64,000 bases of DNA from Adiantum capillus-veneris (lineage: Eukaryota > Streptophyta > Polypodiopsida > Polypodiales > Pteridaceae): positions 126,756,970-126,820,969 of the forward strand of contig CM043962.1 in NCBI GenBank assembly GCA_014529385.2, in the 5' to 3' direction. This document shows positions 44,522 to 58,320 of the stretch, piece by piece. A program made the position numbers and the translations under genes. The notes beneath the pieces were generated by a model. It was not told where the DNA came from, did not search any database, and was given only the letters and a program-made list of their open reading frames with translations. Numbering within the stretch: position 1 is the stretch's first letter; the number at the start of each line of letters is the position of its first letter.

Positions 44522-47500
44522 ATGGCGGAGGAGGGGAAGCTCAAGATTGAGAAGTTCAACGGCAAAAACTACCAACATTGGAAGATGCAGATTGAAGACT
44601 ATCTCTACCAGAAGGACCTCTATTTGCCACTAGGCGGTCTTGCGAAGAAGCCCGCAACAATGGCACATGAAGCATGGATTGTCCTTGATCGAAAGGCACT
44701 GGGAACAATCCGGTTAAGCTTGGCGTCAACGGTGGCCTTCAATGTTTCGGAGATGAAGACCACGGAGGACTTGATGAAGTCACTTGACGACTTCTACGAG
44801 AAACCATCGGCATCCAAAAAGGTATTTCTTATGAAGCGCTTGTTCAATCTAAAGATGGCAGAGAATGGTTCAGTTGCAGAACACCTAAATGACTTTAACA
44901 CAAACATAAGTCAACTTCGATCAGTGAAAATCAATTTCGATGACGAAGTGCGAGCTCTCCTTATACTATCATCTCTACCGGATAGTTGGGACAGCCTTGT
45001 GATGGCTGTAAGTAATTCTATCTCTGGCACAAATACTCTTAAGTTTGATGATGTTGTGGGTGTTCTTCTAAGCGAGGAAATGCGAAGGAGAAGCACAGGA
45101 GAATCATCAAGTGCTGCACTATCAGTGGAAACAAGAGGAAGGCCTAAGGAGAGGTTCAAAAACCAAAAGGGTCGTGATCGCTCAAGACGGAGCAAATCAC
45201 GAACAAAGTCAGTTCTTGAATGTTGGAACTGCGGCAAGAAGGGCCACGTCAAGAAGGATTGCTGGTCCAAGAAGAAGAAGGAGACAGAGTCTCAAGACAA
45301 CAAGCCAACATCGGAGGCCAATGTGGCAGGTAAAGTAGAGCAAGATGCTCTAATTCTCTCATTAGACAATGTGTCTAATTCCTGGATAGTAGATTCCGGG
45401 GCTTCATTCCATGCGACACCACACAAGCAACATTTCCAAGACTACACCAAAGGTAATTTTGGGTATGTATACTTGGGAGATGATGAAGCTTGTGAGATTG
45501 TCGGCAAAGGTACAGTTTCTATCAAAACTGCTAACGGAAATGAATGGAAGCTGAAAGATGTTAGGCATGTTCCTTCTCTTCGCAAAAATTTGATCTCTAC
45601 AGGACAATTGGACGATGAAGGTCACAATATTACATTCGGAAACAAACGGTGGAAGATCTCAAAGGGATCTTTGGTGGTTGCCAAGGGTGAAAAAGTCAGT
45701 ACACTTTACTTGTGTGCTGTTAGCACGCAACCTTCAGCTTGTGCAGCAACTACAGAAGTTGACAGTGCGGTGTGGCACTACCGACTTGGGCATATGAGTG
45801 CCAAAGGAATGCAAATCCTTCAAACAAAGAAGCTTCTACCAGGTTTGAAAGAAGTGGACTTAGAGTTCTGTGAAGATTGTGTTTATGGTAAACAAAAGAG
45901 GGTAAAATTTCAAAAATCAGGAAATGAAAGAAAAAATAAGAAACTTGAGTTGGTTCATTCTGATGTTTGGGGTCCTGCAAGTACACCATCACTTGGTGGC
46001 TCATTGTACTATGTAACATTCATAGACGATGCGACTAGAAAAACATGGGTTTATGTCATGAAGAATAAATCCGATGTATTTTCCATATTTCAAAGGTGGA
46101 AAGCCTTTGTGGAGAATGAAATAGGTACCAAGGTTAAATGCCTCAGATCCGACAATGGAGGTGAATATTGCAGCCAAGCTTTTGAAAGCTTTTGTGCTAG
46201 CAATGGAATTCGGAGGCAAAGGACAACCCCAAGGACACCTCAACAAAATGGGATTTCGGAAAGGATGAACAGGACAATTATGGAACGAGCACGAAGCATG
46301 CGGCTACATGCAGGCCTGCCGCTTGAACTTTGGGCGGAAGCTGTAAGTACGTCTGTGTACTTAATCAATCGGTCACCCTCAACGGCATTGGATGGGGGAG
46401 TTCCAGAAGAGGCATGGACAGATAAACCGGTGAATTATGCATTTCTCAAAGTGTTTGGGTGTGAGGCTTTCATGCACATAGATAGAAGCCTAAGATCAAA
46501 GTTAGATGCAAAATCCAAAAAGTGTTTCTTCATTGGCTATGGAGAAGGAGACTTTGGGTATCGCCTATGGAATCCTGAAGATGGTAAAATCTTAAGGAGT
46601 AGGGATGTAATTTTTAATGAACAAAATATGTACAAAGATTACTTGGAAAGAAAACAAACAAAAGAAACAGGTGATGAGTACATGGAGCTTGAGGACGGTG
46701 AAGACTCAAGGACTGCAAACGGTGACAATGTGCAACAACATCAACCAAATGAGGAGCCTCAACCTATTCCCCGAAGATCTACAAGAGCAAGTAGACCTCC
46801 AGAAAGGTTTGTTCCTTCCTTCAACCATCTCTTGATCTCAGATTCTGGAGAGCCGGAATCATATGAAGAAGCTATGCAACATGAATCCAAAGGAGAATGG
46901 ACGAAGAGCATGCAAGTGGAGATGGACTCACTACATCAGAACCAAACATGGGAGTTGGTTGAGTTGCCTAAAGGTAAGCGGGCACTTCAAAACAAATGGG
47001 TGTACAAGATAAAGGAAGAAGAAGGTGGGAAGAAAAGGTACAAATCTAGGCTTGTGGTAAAAGGTTTTTCTCAAAAGAAAGGTATTGACTTCAATGAAAT
47101 ATTTTCTCCTGTTGTAAAAATGAACTCAATTAGGCTTGTCTTAAGCCTTGTGGCTGCTCATGATCTAAATCTCGAGCAAATGGATGTAAATACGGCATTC
47201 CCTCACGGTGACTTAGAGGAGGAAATCTACATGCTTCAACCAAAGGGGTATGAAGTAAAAGGTAAGGAGAAAATGGTTTGCAGATTAAAGAAGAGCTTGT
47301 ATGGTTTAAAGCAAGCATCAAGACAATGGTACTTGAAGTTTGATCGATGGATGTTGGATCATGGATTCACAAGATGCAACTCGGATCACTGCGTCTACAC
47401 GAAGAATTTGGGAGATGGGAAATTCATCATCCTAATGTTGTATGTTGATGACATGTTGATTGCAAGTGCTAACATGCAGGACATCAAAGACCTAAAAGAG

Positions 47501-47878
47501 GAGCTGTCCAAATCTTTTTCAATGAAAGATTTAGGTGCTGCAAAGAGGATACTTGGTATGAAAATATCAAGGGACAGGACGAAGAAGACAATAAAGCTAT
47601 CTCAAGAAGATTACATCAAGAAGGTACTAGAAAGGTTTGCAATGCAAAATGCAAAACCAGTTTCTACACCTTTGGCTGGTCATTTTAAACTAACGAAGGA
47701 TATGTGTCCAAAGACACAAGAGGAGATAGCCTATATGTCTAAAGTTCCATATGCTGCAGCGGTAGGTTCTCTAATGTATGCTATGGTCTGGACAAGGCCA
47801 GACATTGCACATGCAGTGGGAGTTGTGAGTAGGTTCATGGACAACCCAGGTAAAGAGCAACAAAGCACATTGAAGTGA
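44522..47878 (+). CDS. Copia 2 Gag-Pol, truncated in reverse transcriptase/RNase H
   Basis: Open frame of about 1118 aa from ATG (MAEEGKLKIEKF). Order: UBN2-type Gag, zinc knuckle CWNCGKKGHVKKDC (near residue 235), protease active site IVDSGASFHA, GAG-pre-integrase HYRLGHMS, integrase with HSDVWGP, RSDNGGEY and NGISERMN (D, D, E), then reverse transcriptase with FPHGDLEEEIYM and LYVDDM. In copy 1 the frame goes on to RNase H. Here a 376-bp deletion after DNPGKEQ (site near 47860) causes a frameshift and TGA at 47876-47878. The other enzymes look intact. Gag could form particles, but plus-strand synthesis would need RNase H from another copy. Confidence 0.95.
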   Translation: MAEEGKLKIEKFNGKNYQHWKMQIEDYLYQKDLYLPLGGLAKKPATMAHEAWIVLDRKALGTIRLSLASTVAFNVSEMKTTEDLMKSLDDFYEKPSASKKVFLMKRLFNLKMAENGSVAEHLNDFNTNISQLRSVKINFDDEVRALLILSSLPDSWDSLVMAVSNSISGTNTLKFDDVVGVLLSEEMRRRSTGESSSAALSVETRGRPKERFKNQKGRDRSRRSKSRTKSVLECWNCGKKGHVKKDCWSKKKKETESQDNKPTSEANVAGKVEQDALILSLDNVSNSWIVDSGASFHATPHKQHFQDYTKGNFGYVYLGDDEACEIVGKGTVSIKTANGNEWKLKDVRHVPSLRKNLISTGQLDDEGHNITFGNKRWKISKGSLVVAKGEKVSTLYLCAVSTQPSACAATTEVDSAVWHYRLGHMSAKGMQILQTKKLLPGLKEVDLEFCEDCVYGKQKRVKFQKSGNERKNKKLELVHSDVWGPASTPSLGGSLYYVTFIDDATRKTWVYVMKNKSDVFSIFQRWKAFVENEIGTKVKCLRSDNGGEYCSQAFESFCASNGIRRQRTTPRTPQQNGISERMNRTIMERARSMRLHAGLPLELWAEAVSTSVYLINRSPSTALDGGVPEEAWTDKPVNYAFLKVFGCEAFMHIDRSLRSKLDAKSKKCFFIGYGEGDFGYRLWNPEDGKILRSRDVIFNEQNMYKDYLERKQTKETGDEYMELEDGEDSRTANGDNVQQHQPNEEPQPIPRRSTRASRPPERFVPSFNHLLISDSGEPESYEEAMQHESKGEWTKSMQVEMDSLHQNQTWELVELPKGKRALQNKWVYKIKEEEGGKKRYKSRLVVKGFSQKKGIDFNEIFSPVVKMNSIRLVLSLVAAHDLNLEQMDVNTAFPHGDLEEEIYMLQPKGYEVKGKEKMVCRLKKSLYGLKQASRQWYLKFDRWMLDHGFTRCNSDHCVYTKNLGDGKFIILMLYVDDMLIASANMQDIKDLKEELSKSFSMKDLGAAKRILGMKISRDRTKKTIKLSQEDYIKKVLERFAMQNAKPVSTPLAGHFKLTKDMCPKTQEEIAYMSKVPYAAAVGSLMYAMVWTRPDIAHAVGVVSRFMDNPGKEQQSTLK

Positions 47879-48077
47879 GATATCACTTCATACGCACTCT
47901 TTTGGAAGAGGGACAACTAAATCTAGGAAAGGTGCATACAAGTGAAAATCCTGCAGACATGTTTACAAAGGTGGTCAACAAGGAGAAGTTGAGCTTTTGC
48001 TCATCTTCAATCGGCATTCAAGGATAAAAAAAGCCAGAATGGAAAGCAGTCACAGGTTTGGTTTGGAGATCAGTCTC

Positions 48078-48089
48078 CAAGTGGGAGAT
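48078..48089 (+). promoter_or_regulatory. Polypurine tract of copia 2
   Basis: CAAGTGGGAGAT before the 3' LTR start at 48090. Confidence 0.8.
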
Positions 48090-48996
<907 letters not shown>

Positions 48997-50735
48997 GAAT
49001 GTGACCACATGGGAGGCAAATATTTTCCCTTGATGGATGGATTATCAAGTGGGAGTTATTCCAAAGCAAGAGATGCTATTACAAGAGAGTAAGTACTCAA
49101 TACTTGTGACTATTATTTTGTGTATGAACAATATGATTTTGTGCTAACATATGTCTTATGCTATATGGTTATCAATGAGTGCAGGGTTCCAAAATGAGAG
49201 TGATGAGTACTCAGCATCGGCACAAGAAGAGTCTCTTCCTCTAGACTCTCATGGAGGTACTCAACTCACCTTTGGGAATGGTTCTTAAGACACTCCACAA
49301 GCAAGCAATGCTCTAAAGAAGGGTAAAGGGAATATGGAACCTCCTGGTACATATAGTGTGCCTCCCAATGTGCCATCTATGGAGCCCCTCATGTCCTCTT
49401 TGGCGGACACTACACCTCTTATGGCACCCTCATCTAAGGTTCCCACTACGTCCTCATTGGTGCGTACTACTTTGTTTGTTGTCGAGTCTTCACTTGGGTG
49501 CGAGGCTTGGGAGAGGAGGCCTATCACATGATCTATTGGTAAGTTTAAAAACTTCATTTACAAATGTGTGTTCCTTGTTTTCTACTTCAAAGATTATTGG
49601 GATAACAATTGCAGGTTTCCATTACCAAACTGTTGTTGATGTTCTACATGTGAATATCTCGCAAATTGACAAGTTTGCCCTTGATAGGTAGATTTGGATA
49701 ATGATTACTTATTTGCATGCTATGTTGCATAGTTCAAAGACTCTAAACGTGTATTATGTTTGATTTTCTTGTAGCATCAATAAACATTTTGCGATGAAAA
49801 TTACAAATCTATATAGGAGAGATGTGTGCCATGTTGAGAGGTTTCTAGGCTTATCTTTGGAGATTTGCCTATAGGTTTACTTGTGAATGGTCTAGGACCA
49901 ATCCCATTAGGTAAGTATCTACAATTTGAAGTTGTACTTGAAGTTCACTATGGTTGTTTGTTTACATACCATGATTCTATTTTGTACAGGGCATGAGTGT
50001 TCCCAAGTGGAACATATTTTTGAGGGATATAGTGACAGGGTGCATGGATGTGGCACGTGAGTTTTTGGCCAATGAGGGGTTTTTGATGACCATGTGTATG
50101 GCAGATCAAATTGGATATTTTATTGCAAATGCAATGAGGGTAGGACTTGTGCTCTTGCTTACATGGACCCTCATGTGTAACAAGGCATATCAACATCCAC
50201 TCACTAGAGGGGCAATGAGATTAGATACTTTGTTTCCTAATTTAAAATTGCAATTAAAAACATTGTAACACAATCATTCACTCTTTGACTAATGTAGGTA
50301 CTTGATCTTACCATGTGTCTTTGGTATTGTGTTGGGCATCCCGTGCCACACTATAATAGAGAGACAGGAGAGAAAATTGATGAGAGATTGTTTCCAATGG
50401 ATTGTAGCTACATGATGGATGATTTATCTTCCGCACGGAGATTGGTAATGTTATTCTTTGAGGCAGTTCAGAGAGGTCTGCTTTGTTCTTTTGATAAAAC
50501 TAGTATATGAATGACATTAGTCAATGTTGTAGTATATGTGTGTTTTCATTAAGTTTCTAAATGACTTTTTATGTGGTCAGGTGGTTGCTAGCAACATTTA
50601 CTGACCCTTACAACTATGTTTTGGACTTGTTTGCGGTTTTGGGTCGAGCTTGTGCAGAGGATATGAGGCATTTCATGTGTCTAGAGCTAGATGATGTGCT
50701 TATGAAATATGTTTGATGCAATGCAATGTCAAACA

Positions 50736-52480
50736 TGGATATCAAACACATGAAATCAACTCACCAAAAAAAACCATAAAATATATGTGAATCAATCATT
50801 CAACTCATGACGTTGTTTGGTACTCCCCCTAGGTAGCACCCCTATACGTGTAGGTCACCCTGAAGGAATGGTTAATAACTCGCTCTCACAAAGTGATATC
50901 AGTGATCTAAATAAATTTATCAGCAAGTTTAATCAAAGTTTTGATTCAATTAAATGGGTTCATTCATTTGATGAATCTATATGATAATTCTCCAAGGAGT
51001 CCGAGGTCCAAAATTTTGATTGTGCAGTGGGAAACAAGTTGTATTTTGACCATAACTATTTACTTATGCGGAATTTTCATAGCTGTTTGGATGATACAAT
51101 CAAAGCAGTGTTCCTATGACCTGCATAGCGTCAAAAGAAAAGCGCTTTTAATACACTTTTGTGACCATAAATACACCGTGTGCATAAATCAGTGTGTTAA
51201 ACATGATGAAACAAGCATGGAACATCTTTGTACACATCCAACGAGTCCATATATATCCTTGTACATAAAAACAAAACCACGGAGAGGGTAGTTACTCTGA
51301 AAAGAAAGGAGAGAGAGAGAAAGAGATGATGGCTATGGATTTTAGAGCTTCTTACCGTGCTTTAAAAGTGATTACCGGTTGTTAAAAGGCTTCTTGCTTT
51401 TCCGCAAGAGAGCGGTGTTGAGAGCTATGTAGAGGTTTTTTCCACAGGTGTTGAAGAGCGCGTACACCGGGAAAGGAGAAGAGAAGATAGTAAGCAAGTA
51501 GAGAGAGTTTTCTTCTTTTTCTTCTTCTTCTTCTTCCCACAAATGAGAGATAATATTTTATGAATATGGTGATGGAGAGCTTGCACCACTATGTAAAATA
51601 CGTATGTATAGCCGTGAGGTAGTAGACGCAACTATTGGCACTCTGAAAATTGAGTAGTCTAGGATAATTTATAGGCATTAGGTGAGGCTGGAGTGTGCCC
51701 CAAGCTAGTAGCTAGCACCCACTCTTTCCTTGGAATAGCTCCCCAACTTTTGGAACTTTGCTAAAACAAGGATTTTGCTTTTGGTAGTTGATACCCCCTA
51801 TTTTCTCTAATTTTTACAGTAAAAATTGACTAGTTGGATAGTATCTCCACAATTAATGTGACCGTGACTAAACTATACTACATTGTGATGTCTCCATATA
51901 ATTATGACTTTCCCAAAATAATTCCTGTAAAAACATTGTTTCTTCATTGTATGGTTGTTTTTATATCTGATGGTGACTAAAAATATTATTTTTAAATTTA
52001 GGTCATCCTAAAAAGCACGTTGCTTTTCAAAAAACATCGAAAAGCACAAAAAACTAGAAATAGTGTAAAAAAAATAAAAATTAAAAATGAACCACAAGTT
52101 TGCCTTATCCTTTGAAACAAAAAAGCGAACTCTCTTTTCACTAAAAAGCACTAAAATACATGAAAACATTAAAAAAAGCGCGAAAAGCGCTCGAAAAGCA
52201 TATTTTTACAAAATTGAACCATAGCATCCCCAAGACTCGTAAATTAAAGATTCGACCTTGCGTTTTTGGCAAAAAGCATGAAAAAGGTAAAAAAGCAGCT
52301 TTTTTTTAAAGTGAACCAAATGTCCGTCTGATCTATCAAAACATGAAGACGACCTTGCTTTTCATTTTAAAACCTTACAGTACTGTCAAACAAGTATCCT
52401 AAACCAAAAAAATTATGAAGCGAGTATTGAAATCTATCTTTCTTATTTTTAAAAGAGACCCAATAATCAACGATCTTACA
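50736..52480 (-). repeat. 3' LTR of chromovirus fragment 1 (~1745 bp)
   Basis: On the minus strand a purine tract (tatgggagga, 52481-52490) precedes TGTAAGATCG, the LTR start at 52480. Homology with fragment 2 ends near 50736. Contains AAAGCAC-type short repeats (aaaagcgcgaaaagcgct region, 52000-52320) and a T/C-rich run. No gene is recognised inside it. Confidence 0.7.
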
Positions 52481-54172
52481 TCCTCCCATATTTGAAAAAT
52501 TTTAGGTATCCTCACTCCGACATGAAGTCTGGATAATTTAGTCTCATTACATCATCAGGTTCCCAAGTAGCATCTTCCTCGGGATATGTTAACCATTTCA
52601 CAAGGTGTTCTTGTGAAGAGGTTTAGTTAGACTACCTTAAAGAATAGCTTCAGGGTACACTTTAAAAGTTACATCGATGGAAATAAATAATAGAGAATCA
52701 TCAAGAATGCAATTTGGATCAAGTACATACCTCTTGAGTAAGCTGACGTAAAAAAAACATCATGTACCTTGTTATGTTGTGATAACAAAATTCTGTAAGC
52801 TTGATAAGTGATTCTCTTTATGATGATAAAAGGTCCACAATATCTAGCATTAAGGTTCTTACATTTACACATTGTTAAAGAGCTAAGTTTTGGTTTCACT
52901 CTAAAAAATATCATAACCCCTTATTCAAAGAATTGAATTGATCATTTAGGATCATGGTAACTCTTTTGTCTATCTTGAGTAGTAGCTATGTCCTAATGTA
53001 TGAGGTCCATCTGGAATTGCATTTCATCCAGCATATCTTTGGATGATTGAACCCTTATAAGAGGGTTTGTCCATTTTAATTGAGTAAGACACTTTTTTTC
53101 ATATAAAGCTTAAAAAGAAGACATTCCAATTGAACCTTGGAATGAAGAGTCATATGCAAATTCAACAAAATACAAATCTCTGGTCCATTTACTTTGCTCA
53201 TGCATACAATATGCTCGTAACATATCTTCAATGTTTTTGTTTGCTCATCAGTTTGAGGATAATAAAAATTACTATAGATAATTGGTTCTTGTAGCTGAGA
53301 ATAAGGCCTTCCAAAAATTTAATTGAACTTTGCATCATGATTTGAAATTATACGACGAGGTAAGCAGTGATACATAAAGACACCTTTCATGAAAACTTGA
53401 GCTTTATCCTTTGCCATAAATGTTGTCTTGACAGGGAACAAATGAGTCATTGTTGTAAGCATATCAACAACCACAAAAAGAGAGTCCTATCTCAGAGATC
53501 TAGGAAGTCTTGTAATGAAATCCATGGATATGCATTCCCATTTCATATGTGGTGCATCAATTGGTTGAAGCTTACCGTGGTATTGAACTTTCTTGGCCTT
53601 GATACATTGACATGTTAAGAATCTTGGAACATAGCTAAATAGATCGCGCTTTAGGTGTGGCCAAAAGAAACTCGTTCTTATAGTAGCATAAGTTTTAGTT
53701 TAACCTAGATGTCTTGCGATGTATATCGTGAACTTCCTATTGTATTTGAAGTATGATCCCACCATCATTTGGAATACAAAGACAGTTGTTGAAGTATAGA
53801 TCATTGTCTTCAATATGGAAGCCTTTAATTTGCCTTTCTTGCTTCTTTGTACGATTATCCAAGTTCATTAAATATTGAATCCTTCTATAAAAAGGATGTC
53901 AATGTATAATTTCACGAATAAGATCAATTAAAGAGGTGGTAGATGCTGTAATAGCCATGGTACTCTTCCTACTTAAGGCATCAGTCACTAAGTTCTCCTT
54001 TCTAGGTTTATATTCAATCCAAAAATAATATTCACATAATAACTCCATCGATCTTCGTTGCCGCATATTAAGATCACGTTGAGTATAAATCCACTTGAGC
54101 CTCTTGTGATATGTATGTAGTTCAAGTCTCCTTCCAAGAAGATAATGCCACCATACTTTAAGAGCAGCTAAG
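52481..54172 (-). pseudogene. Chromovirus (Ty3/gypsy) pol fragment 1: RNase H, integrase, chromodomain
   Basis: Minus strand, decayed. From the 5' side: RNase H (LLGRRLELHTYHKRLKWIYT, QRDLNMRQRRSMELLCEY, KPRKENLVTDALSRKS, about 54170-53950), integrase remnants (53600-53050), the integrase C-terminal GPY region (FRVKPKLSSLTMCKCKNL, RYCGPFIIIKRI) and a chromodomain-like tail (HLVKWLTYPEEDATWEPDDV, near 52520-52610). Such chromodomains direct integration to chromatin. Many stops and shifts. The 5' end is cut at 54172 by insertion of a tRNA-Asp-primed element. Confidence 0.8.
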
Positions 54173-55093
54173 TGTTAATTGAACCAATGACAATTCACGA
54201 AAGTTGCTAAAGGCCCAAGCCTTGTAAATGCACATCAAAGACAAATGCAAATAAGCAATAAAGATTGGGTTACCCATTTTTTTCAAAATGGCCATGTATT
54301 GTAAATTTTTTATTTATCCTCTATTTGAAGCCATTGTAGTAATTATAATCTGTTATGGGCTCAATGAAAGTTCCAAGCTGTAAAGAACAGGTCAGTTATT
54401 GTGCCTAGGTTGTAGATTCATTAAGTTGTGGACCCCTAAAGGCCTTGGATGCTCGGACATTACATATTTATATCCTAGGTATATAAGGCAGTGTGTAAAT
54501 AAAATTAGAGTTCTCAGTGACATTTGTTGAAACCACTCTTGGTGAGAGCTCATGAGGTGTGTGGCTATGGAGTCCTTGAGCTTCTCCTTGATCATGTGAC
54601 TTTATTAACACTAATCAATGCTTAATTATCTTTCATTATGCCACTTTCATTCTCTCTCATGATTGTTAATGATGTTTGATTAGCTTGATCATAACTAATC
54701 CGTGGCTAATCCCGCTTTGATATTGTGTGATTGCCCTTTATTCTTTGTGTGTGCATGTATGTTTGATTGGAGTGCGGATGCTCAATAGATCTATTTGTGT
54801 GCATTTGTGATTAGTGTGTTGCATGGTGGGACTAGTGATGTGTGTGTGTCATTGCAATCATTAGTGTGTGGGATTGGGTTGATTTGAGGTGAAGAGAAGT
54901 GAAGGTGGAGATTGCCAATCATTGTGGCTTAGCTCCTCCATAGGTTGAGAATCTCGCCTCGTAGAGCACCATCCGTGTTGCCATGATTAGCTCACCAATT
55001 GTGTGAGTGTTTCCATACCCTAGCCGGATAGCTCATTACCCTGGATTGATAATTAATATAGTTTATTGGAGCTATGCTATGATGGTACCCCCA
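54173..55093 (+). repeat. 5' LTR of the second tRNA-Asp-primed element
   Basis: About 920 bp. A TATA-like site (tatttatatcctaggtatataagg, near 54465-54490) may be its promoter. The 3' end is placed just before the decayed primer site. Confidence 0.6.
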
Positions 55094-55098
55094 AAATT

Positions 55099-55116
55099 TG
55101 GTGTCATTTCCAAGGA
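55099..55116 (+). promoter_or_regulatory. Decayed tRNA-Asp primer binding site
   Basis: TGGTGTCATTTCCAAGGA differs from the tRNA-Asp complement at six positions. Five are C-to-T or G-to-A changes, as expected from methylation-driven deamination. Confidence 0.7.
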
Positions 55117-55955
55117 TCGATGGCCTACGATAGTGTGATTATGGTATAACTGAATTGGTTTCCTCACTAATTTCATTTGTGTATTTGTTGTTTTGTGGAT
55201 TTTGAATGTGCGTGCGTGTTCAATTCTCCCTAATTTGATACCAAATCTTGCTAATTGCATACCTACCACACTCTAATTTCTCACTAACCCTTGCTAATTT
55301 CACTAGTTTTTAATTCATACACTAATTTTCTACTAATTGCACTAAGATTTTATTCTTATGCTTTGATATTTGCCTAATTAGAGGCTTGGATTGCATTCTA
55401 ACAATGTCGGTTTGTGCTTATCAGTTGACAATTTGTTGATTTTGAAATGCAAGATTAGGGCCTGGAGCTTCGACAAAATCGGCTTACACATCCTGTGATT
55501 GGCAATTGGATAGTGCCATTGAATTCAAGATTTTTGGTATGCATAGCCATTGTCAATTTGGTGATTTTGAGTTTTTGATTTGTGTGTTTGCATGTTGTTG
55601 TAATGCCAAATTTTTCCTAGGATTAAATGTGCATAAATTGTTGGTTTCATGTTCTCATGTGCATTGTTTATTTTCCTAAATGCATGCTTGAATGGTCAAT
55701 TTTAATTGTGTGCACTAAAATTAAGTGTGTGTGCACTGTAATTGAGTGTGTGTATGCCTAATTTTAGGTGTGAGTGCACTATTTTTCCCTTGTGTGTGCA
55801 CCTAGAAATTAATGTCTGCTTATTTATTTTGCAAATGTGATGATGGATTTGTGTTATGGTCATGTCCAATTAAACATTTGAGTGCTTAGTTTGTAATTTT
55901 TACATGATTAACACTTGTCTGTGTGCACCTAAAAGTTGGTAAAAATTGTCAATTA

Positions 55956-55961
<6 letters not shown>

Positions 55962-56014
<53 letters not shown>

Positions 56015-56018
56015 GCGC
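55962..56018 (+). repeat. (GT)n followed by (GC)n alternating purine-pyrimidine tract
   Basis: About 20 GT units followed by gcgcgcgcgcacgcgcgca. Such alternating tracts favour Z-DNA. Confidence 0.9.
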
Positions 56019-56856
56019 ATTAAAAGTGGCTAATGTGCTTGCAAAAATTGATATTTTATTTTCAAATTTGATGCTTGTAATGGTTGAATGTTGTGTTTTT
56101 TTAGCTCAAAACAAGGATTTACACACTCCAATTGCGTCAATTTTTTACCTAATTTTGTTGGTTTTAATTGCCTAGTTGTGATTTTTATTGGAAAAATTAA
56201 TTAAAAAATGAATCAATGTACTAATTGAATTTTGATTTGGCTGCACCATTCATCTATGTGTGGAGAATTCTAAAAAAAACAATCAGGTATTTTTTGCAAT
56301 TTTTTGCTCATTTTTGTAATAATTTCCAAATAATTCCATTAAATTTGATAAATTATGATCTTGATGTGCTCTTTTGGATGCGTGTTCATGGCATGATTGG
56401 AGCACTTTTGTACCCTCATTGGTCGAGTTTTGAGTGTTTTGCTATTTTTTGAGGGCCGGTTTGATGTTTTGTCGTAATTGGTATTTTTGGCAAATGTTGC
56501 CATGTTTGGCTTGTGTGTACATGTTAAAACTGCTTGAATGTGATTGCTGATGATTTTCTAAGGTTTATGGAATTTCTTTTTTGGATTTTTATGGTAATTT
56601 TTGGAAATTTTGGCTAACTTTTTGGCAAGTTTTGGTATTTTTGGATAGCTGCCAAAATTAAAAGTAATTTACAGATGTCGGTGAAGTTCGACGAGTCGAT
56701 GTGTGGTTCAGAAAGTTCACGACGGTCACGAGCGAATGCGACCAACGTTGACATTAAAATTCGGATTCGACAAGCAGTTGGTGAGAACCCCTTCTTATTG
56801 CTATTAAGGTTTAAAATTATAAAAAAAGAGACCCTCCCCAACATGATAAGCGTCCT

Positions 56857-56861
<5 letters not shown>

Positions 56862-56944
<83 letters not shown>
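56862..56944 (+). repeat. (CT)n microsatellite
   Basis: About 41 CT units in the element's leader. Confidence 0.95.
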
Positions 56945-56948
<4 letters not shown>

Positions 56949-57059
56949 CCTTAGAAAAAAAAGTAACGCTAATTATCTCTCTCTCTACCCTACCCTCTTT
57001 CTCTCTCTGTAAGCTTCAAACAGAGAAAAAAAGCAACCACAAAAGATATTGAGTAGAAA

Positions 57060-58320
57060 ATGTCATTAAAACTAGAACTAAAGAAGATCGAGAATGCAGA
57101 CAACCAAGAAGCATTGGGAAATCCAAAGATCAATCACCCATTGATAGCTAAATCAACAGATGGAAGCCCAATGGAAGACGAAGTCTCAAATCACCTTCCA
57201 TAGATACCCAACCAGATCATGACAAGACTATGAAAAAATCAAGACAAAGGTATTTAAGACAACCACCAATGAGAATAGCTATAGTCCTGAACAATGAAAA
57301 TGGAGCAAGTCTCCAATGCATCACCCTACTGGATAAAAAAGCAAAGTGTATTATGGTTTCAGAAAACATCCAAAGGATCCTCAAGATAACTCCATGCAAT
57401 CCGCGATATGGCTATAAGTTAAGAAGGAATGGTTGCTAACCTTAGTATCCAAAAGCGCAAAGAGCAGGTAAAGTTTCAAGTAAATCCTTCAAAAGACATG
57501 CATGCATATGTCATCCTTGGACATCAATGGTTAGACCATCACAAGGCCTATAGAGAAGACATAATGATATTTCTCTCTTTCCCTAGCCGTAGCAAGAGAA
57601 TGTTATAGGTACCGCTAATGTTGGATTTAGAGTTGCAAAAGTCACAAGAATCAAGGACACATCCCACGAACAAAGGTAAAGCTAAAGTGGACCCACAATC
57701 GACTAGCACAAAATATGTGATAGTATATGCCTCTACATCAAACCAGCTCCTTTAAGCGATTCTAACTTTAGAAAGCCCCGGTCATTTGTTGACCCAAACA
57801 AAACCTCTAGGGAGCCACCTAGAAAGGCAAATGTATATCAGCCCAAGTACTCATTGAAGCAAGACAATGTCAAGCAAGTGTTTGTCCCAAGCAATCTAGT
57901 AAACGTCAGTGATCCAGTGTGGATTGAAGATGGAATATCAACACAAAAAGACAAACACAGAGGATGGATAGCATCACAATACAATTTATAAGACAAGAGT
58001 ACTATAGAGGTAATAGACAGATTAGGGTACCAAAGACAAAGATCACGACATATGAAACACAATGAAGAATTTCCCGAAGCAGAAGGCCAACTAGGTATCA
58101 ACCTCGACAATATCGCAGGATACCTAAGAAGAGACAATACAAAAAGACAACACCATATGCTTCTAAAGTCTACCACAACTTGCAAGAAGATACAAAACAG
58201 AGATGGATTCCAAAGATTCTTCCTCTTGCACAAGGATTCTACACAGGCTATACAAATATTTGGATACCAATTAACCAAAGGCCAATTGCAATTGTGATAG
58301 ATTTGCATAAAGATCTTGAG
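57060..58320 (+). pseudogene. Protease and C-terminal relic of the second gag-pro element
   Basis: Fragments readable in shifting frames: EQVKFQVNPSKDMHAYVILG followed by HQWLDHHKAYRED (57455-57560), matching the ILGRPWL..H part of retropepsin-like proteases. Then VKQVFVPSN and DPVWIEDG, comparable to the W(I/V)PK motifs of the first element. No catalytic DSG is seen. Stops are frequent. Confidence 0.5.

Larger units (their letters stand above)
55117..57040 (+). other. Untranslated leader of the second tRNA-Asp-primed element
   Basis: T-rich, with repeated phrases (gtgtgtgcac, taattttaggtgtg) and no convincing coding region. Microsatellites (GT)n at 55962-56001, running into a GC alternation, and (CT)n at 56862-56944. 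Confidence 0.5.

Noticed and set aside
56675-57052. Frame with serine-leucine repeats near 56862
   Set aside because: Mostly translation of the (CT)n run. The first 60 residues match nothing recognised.
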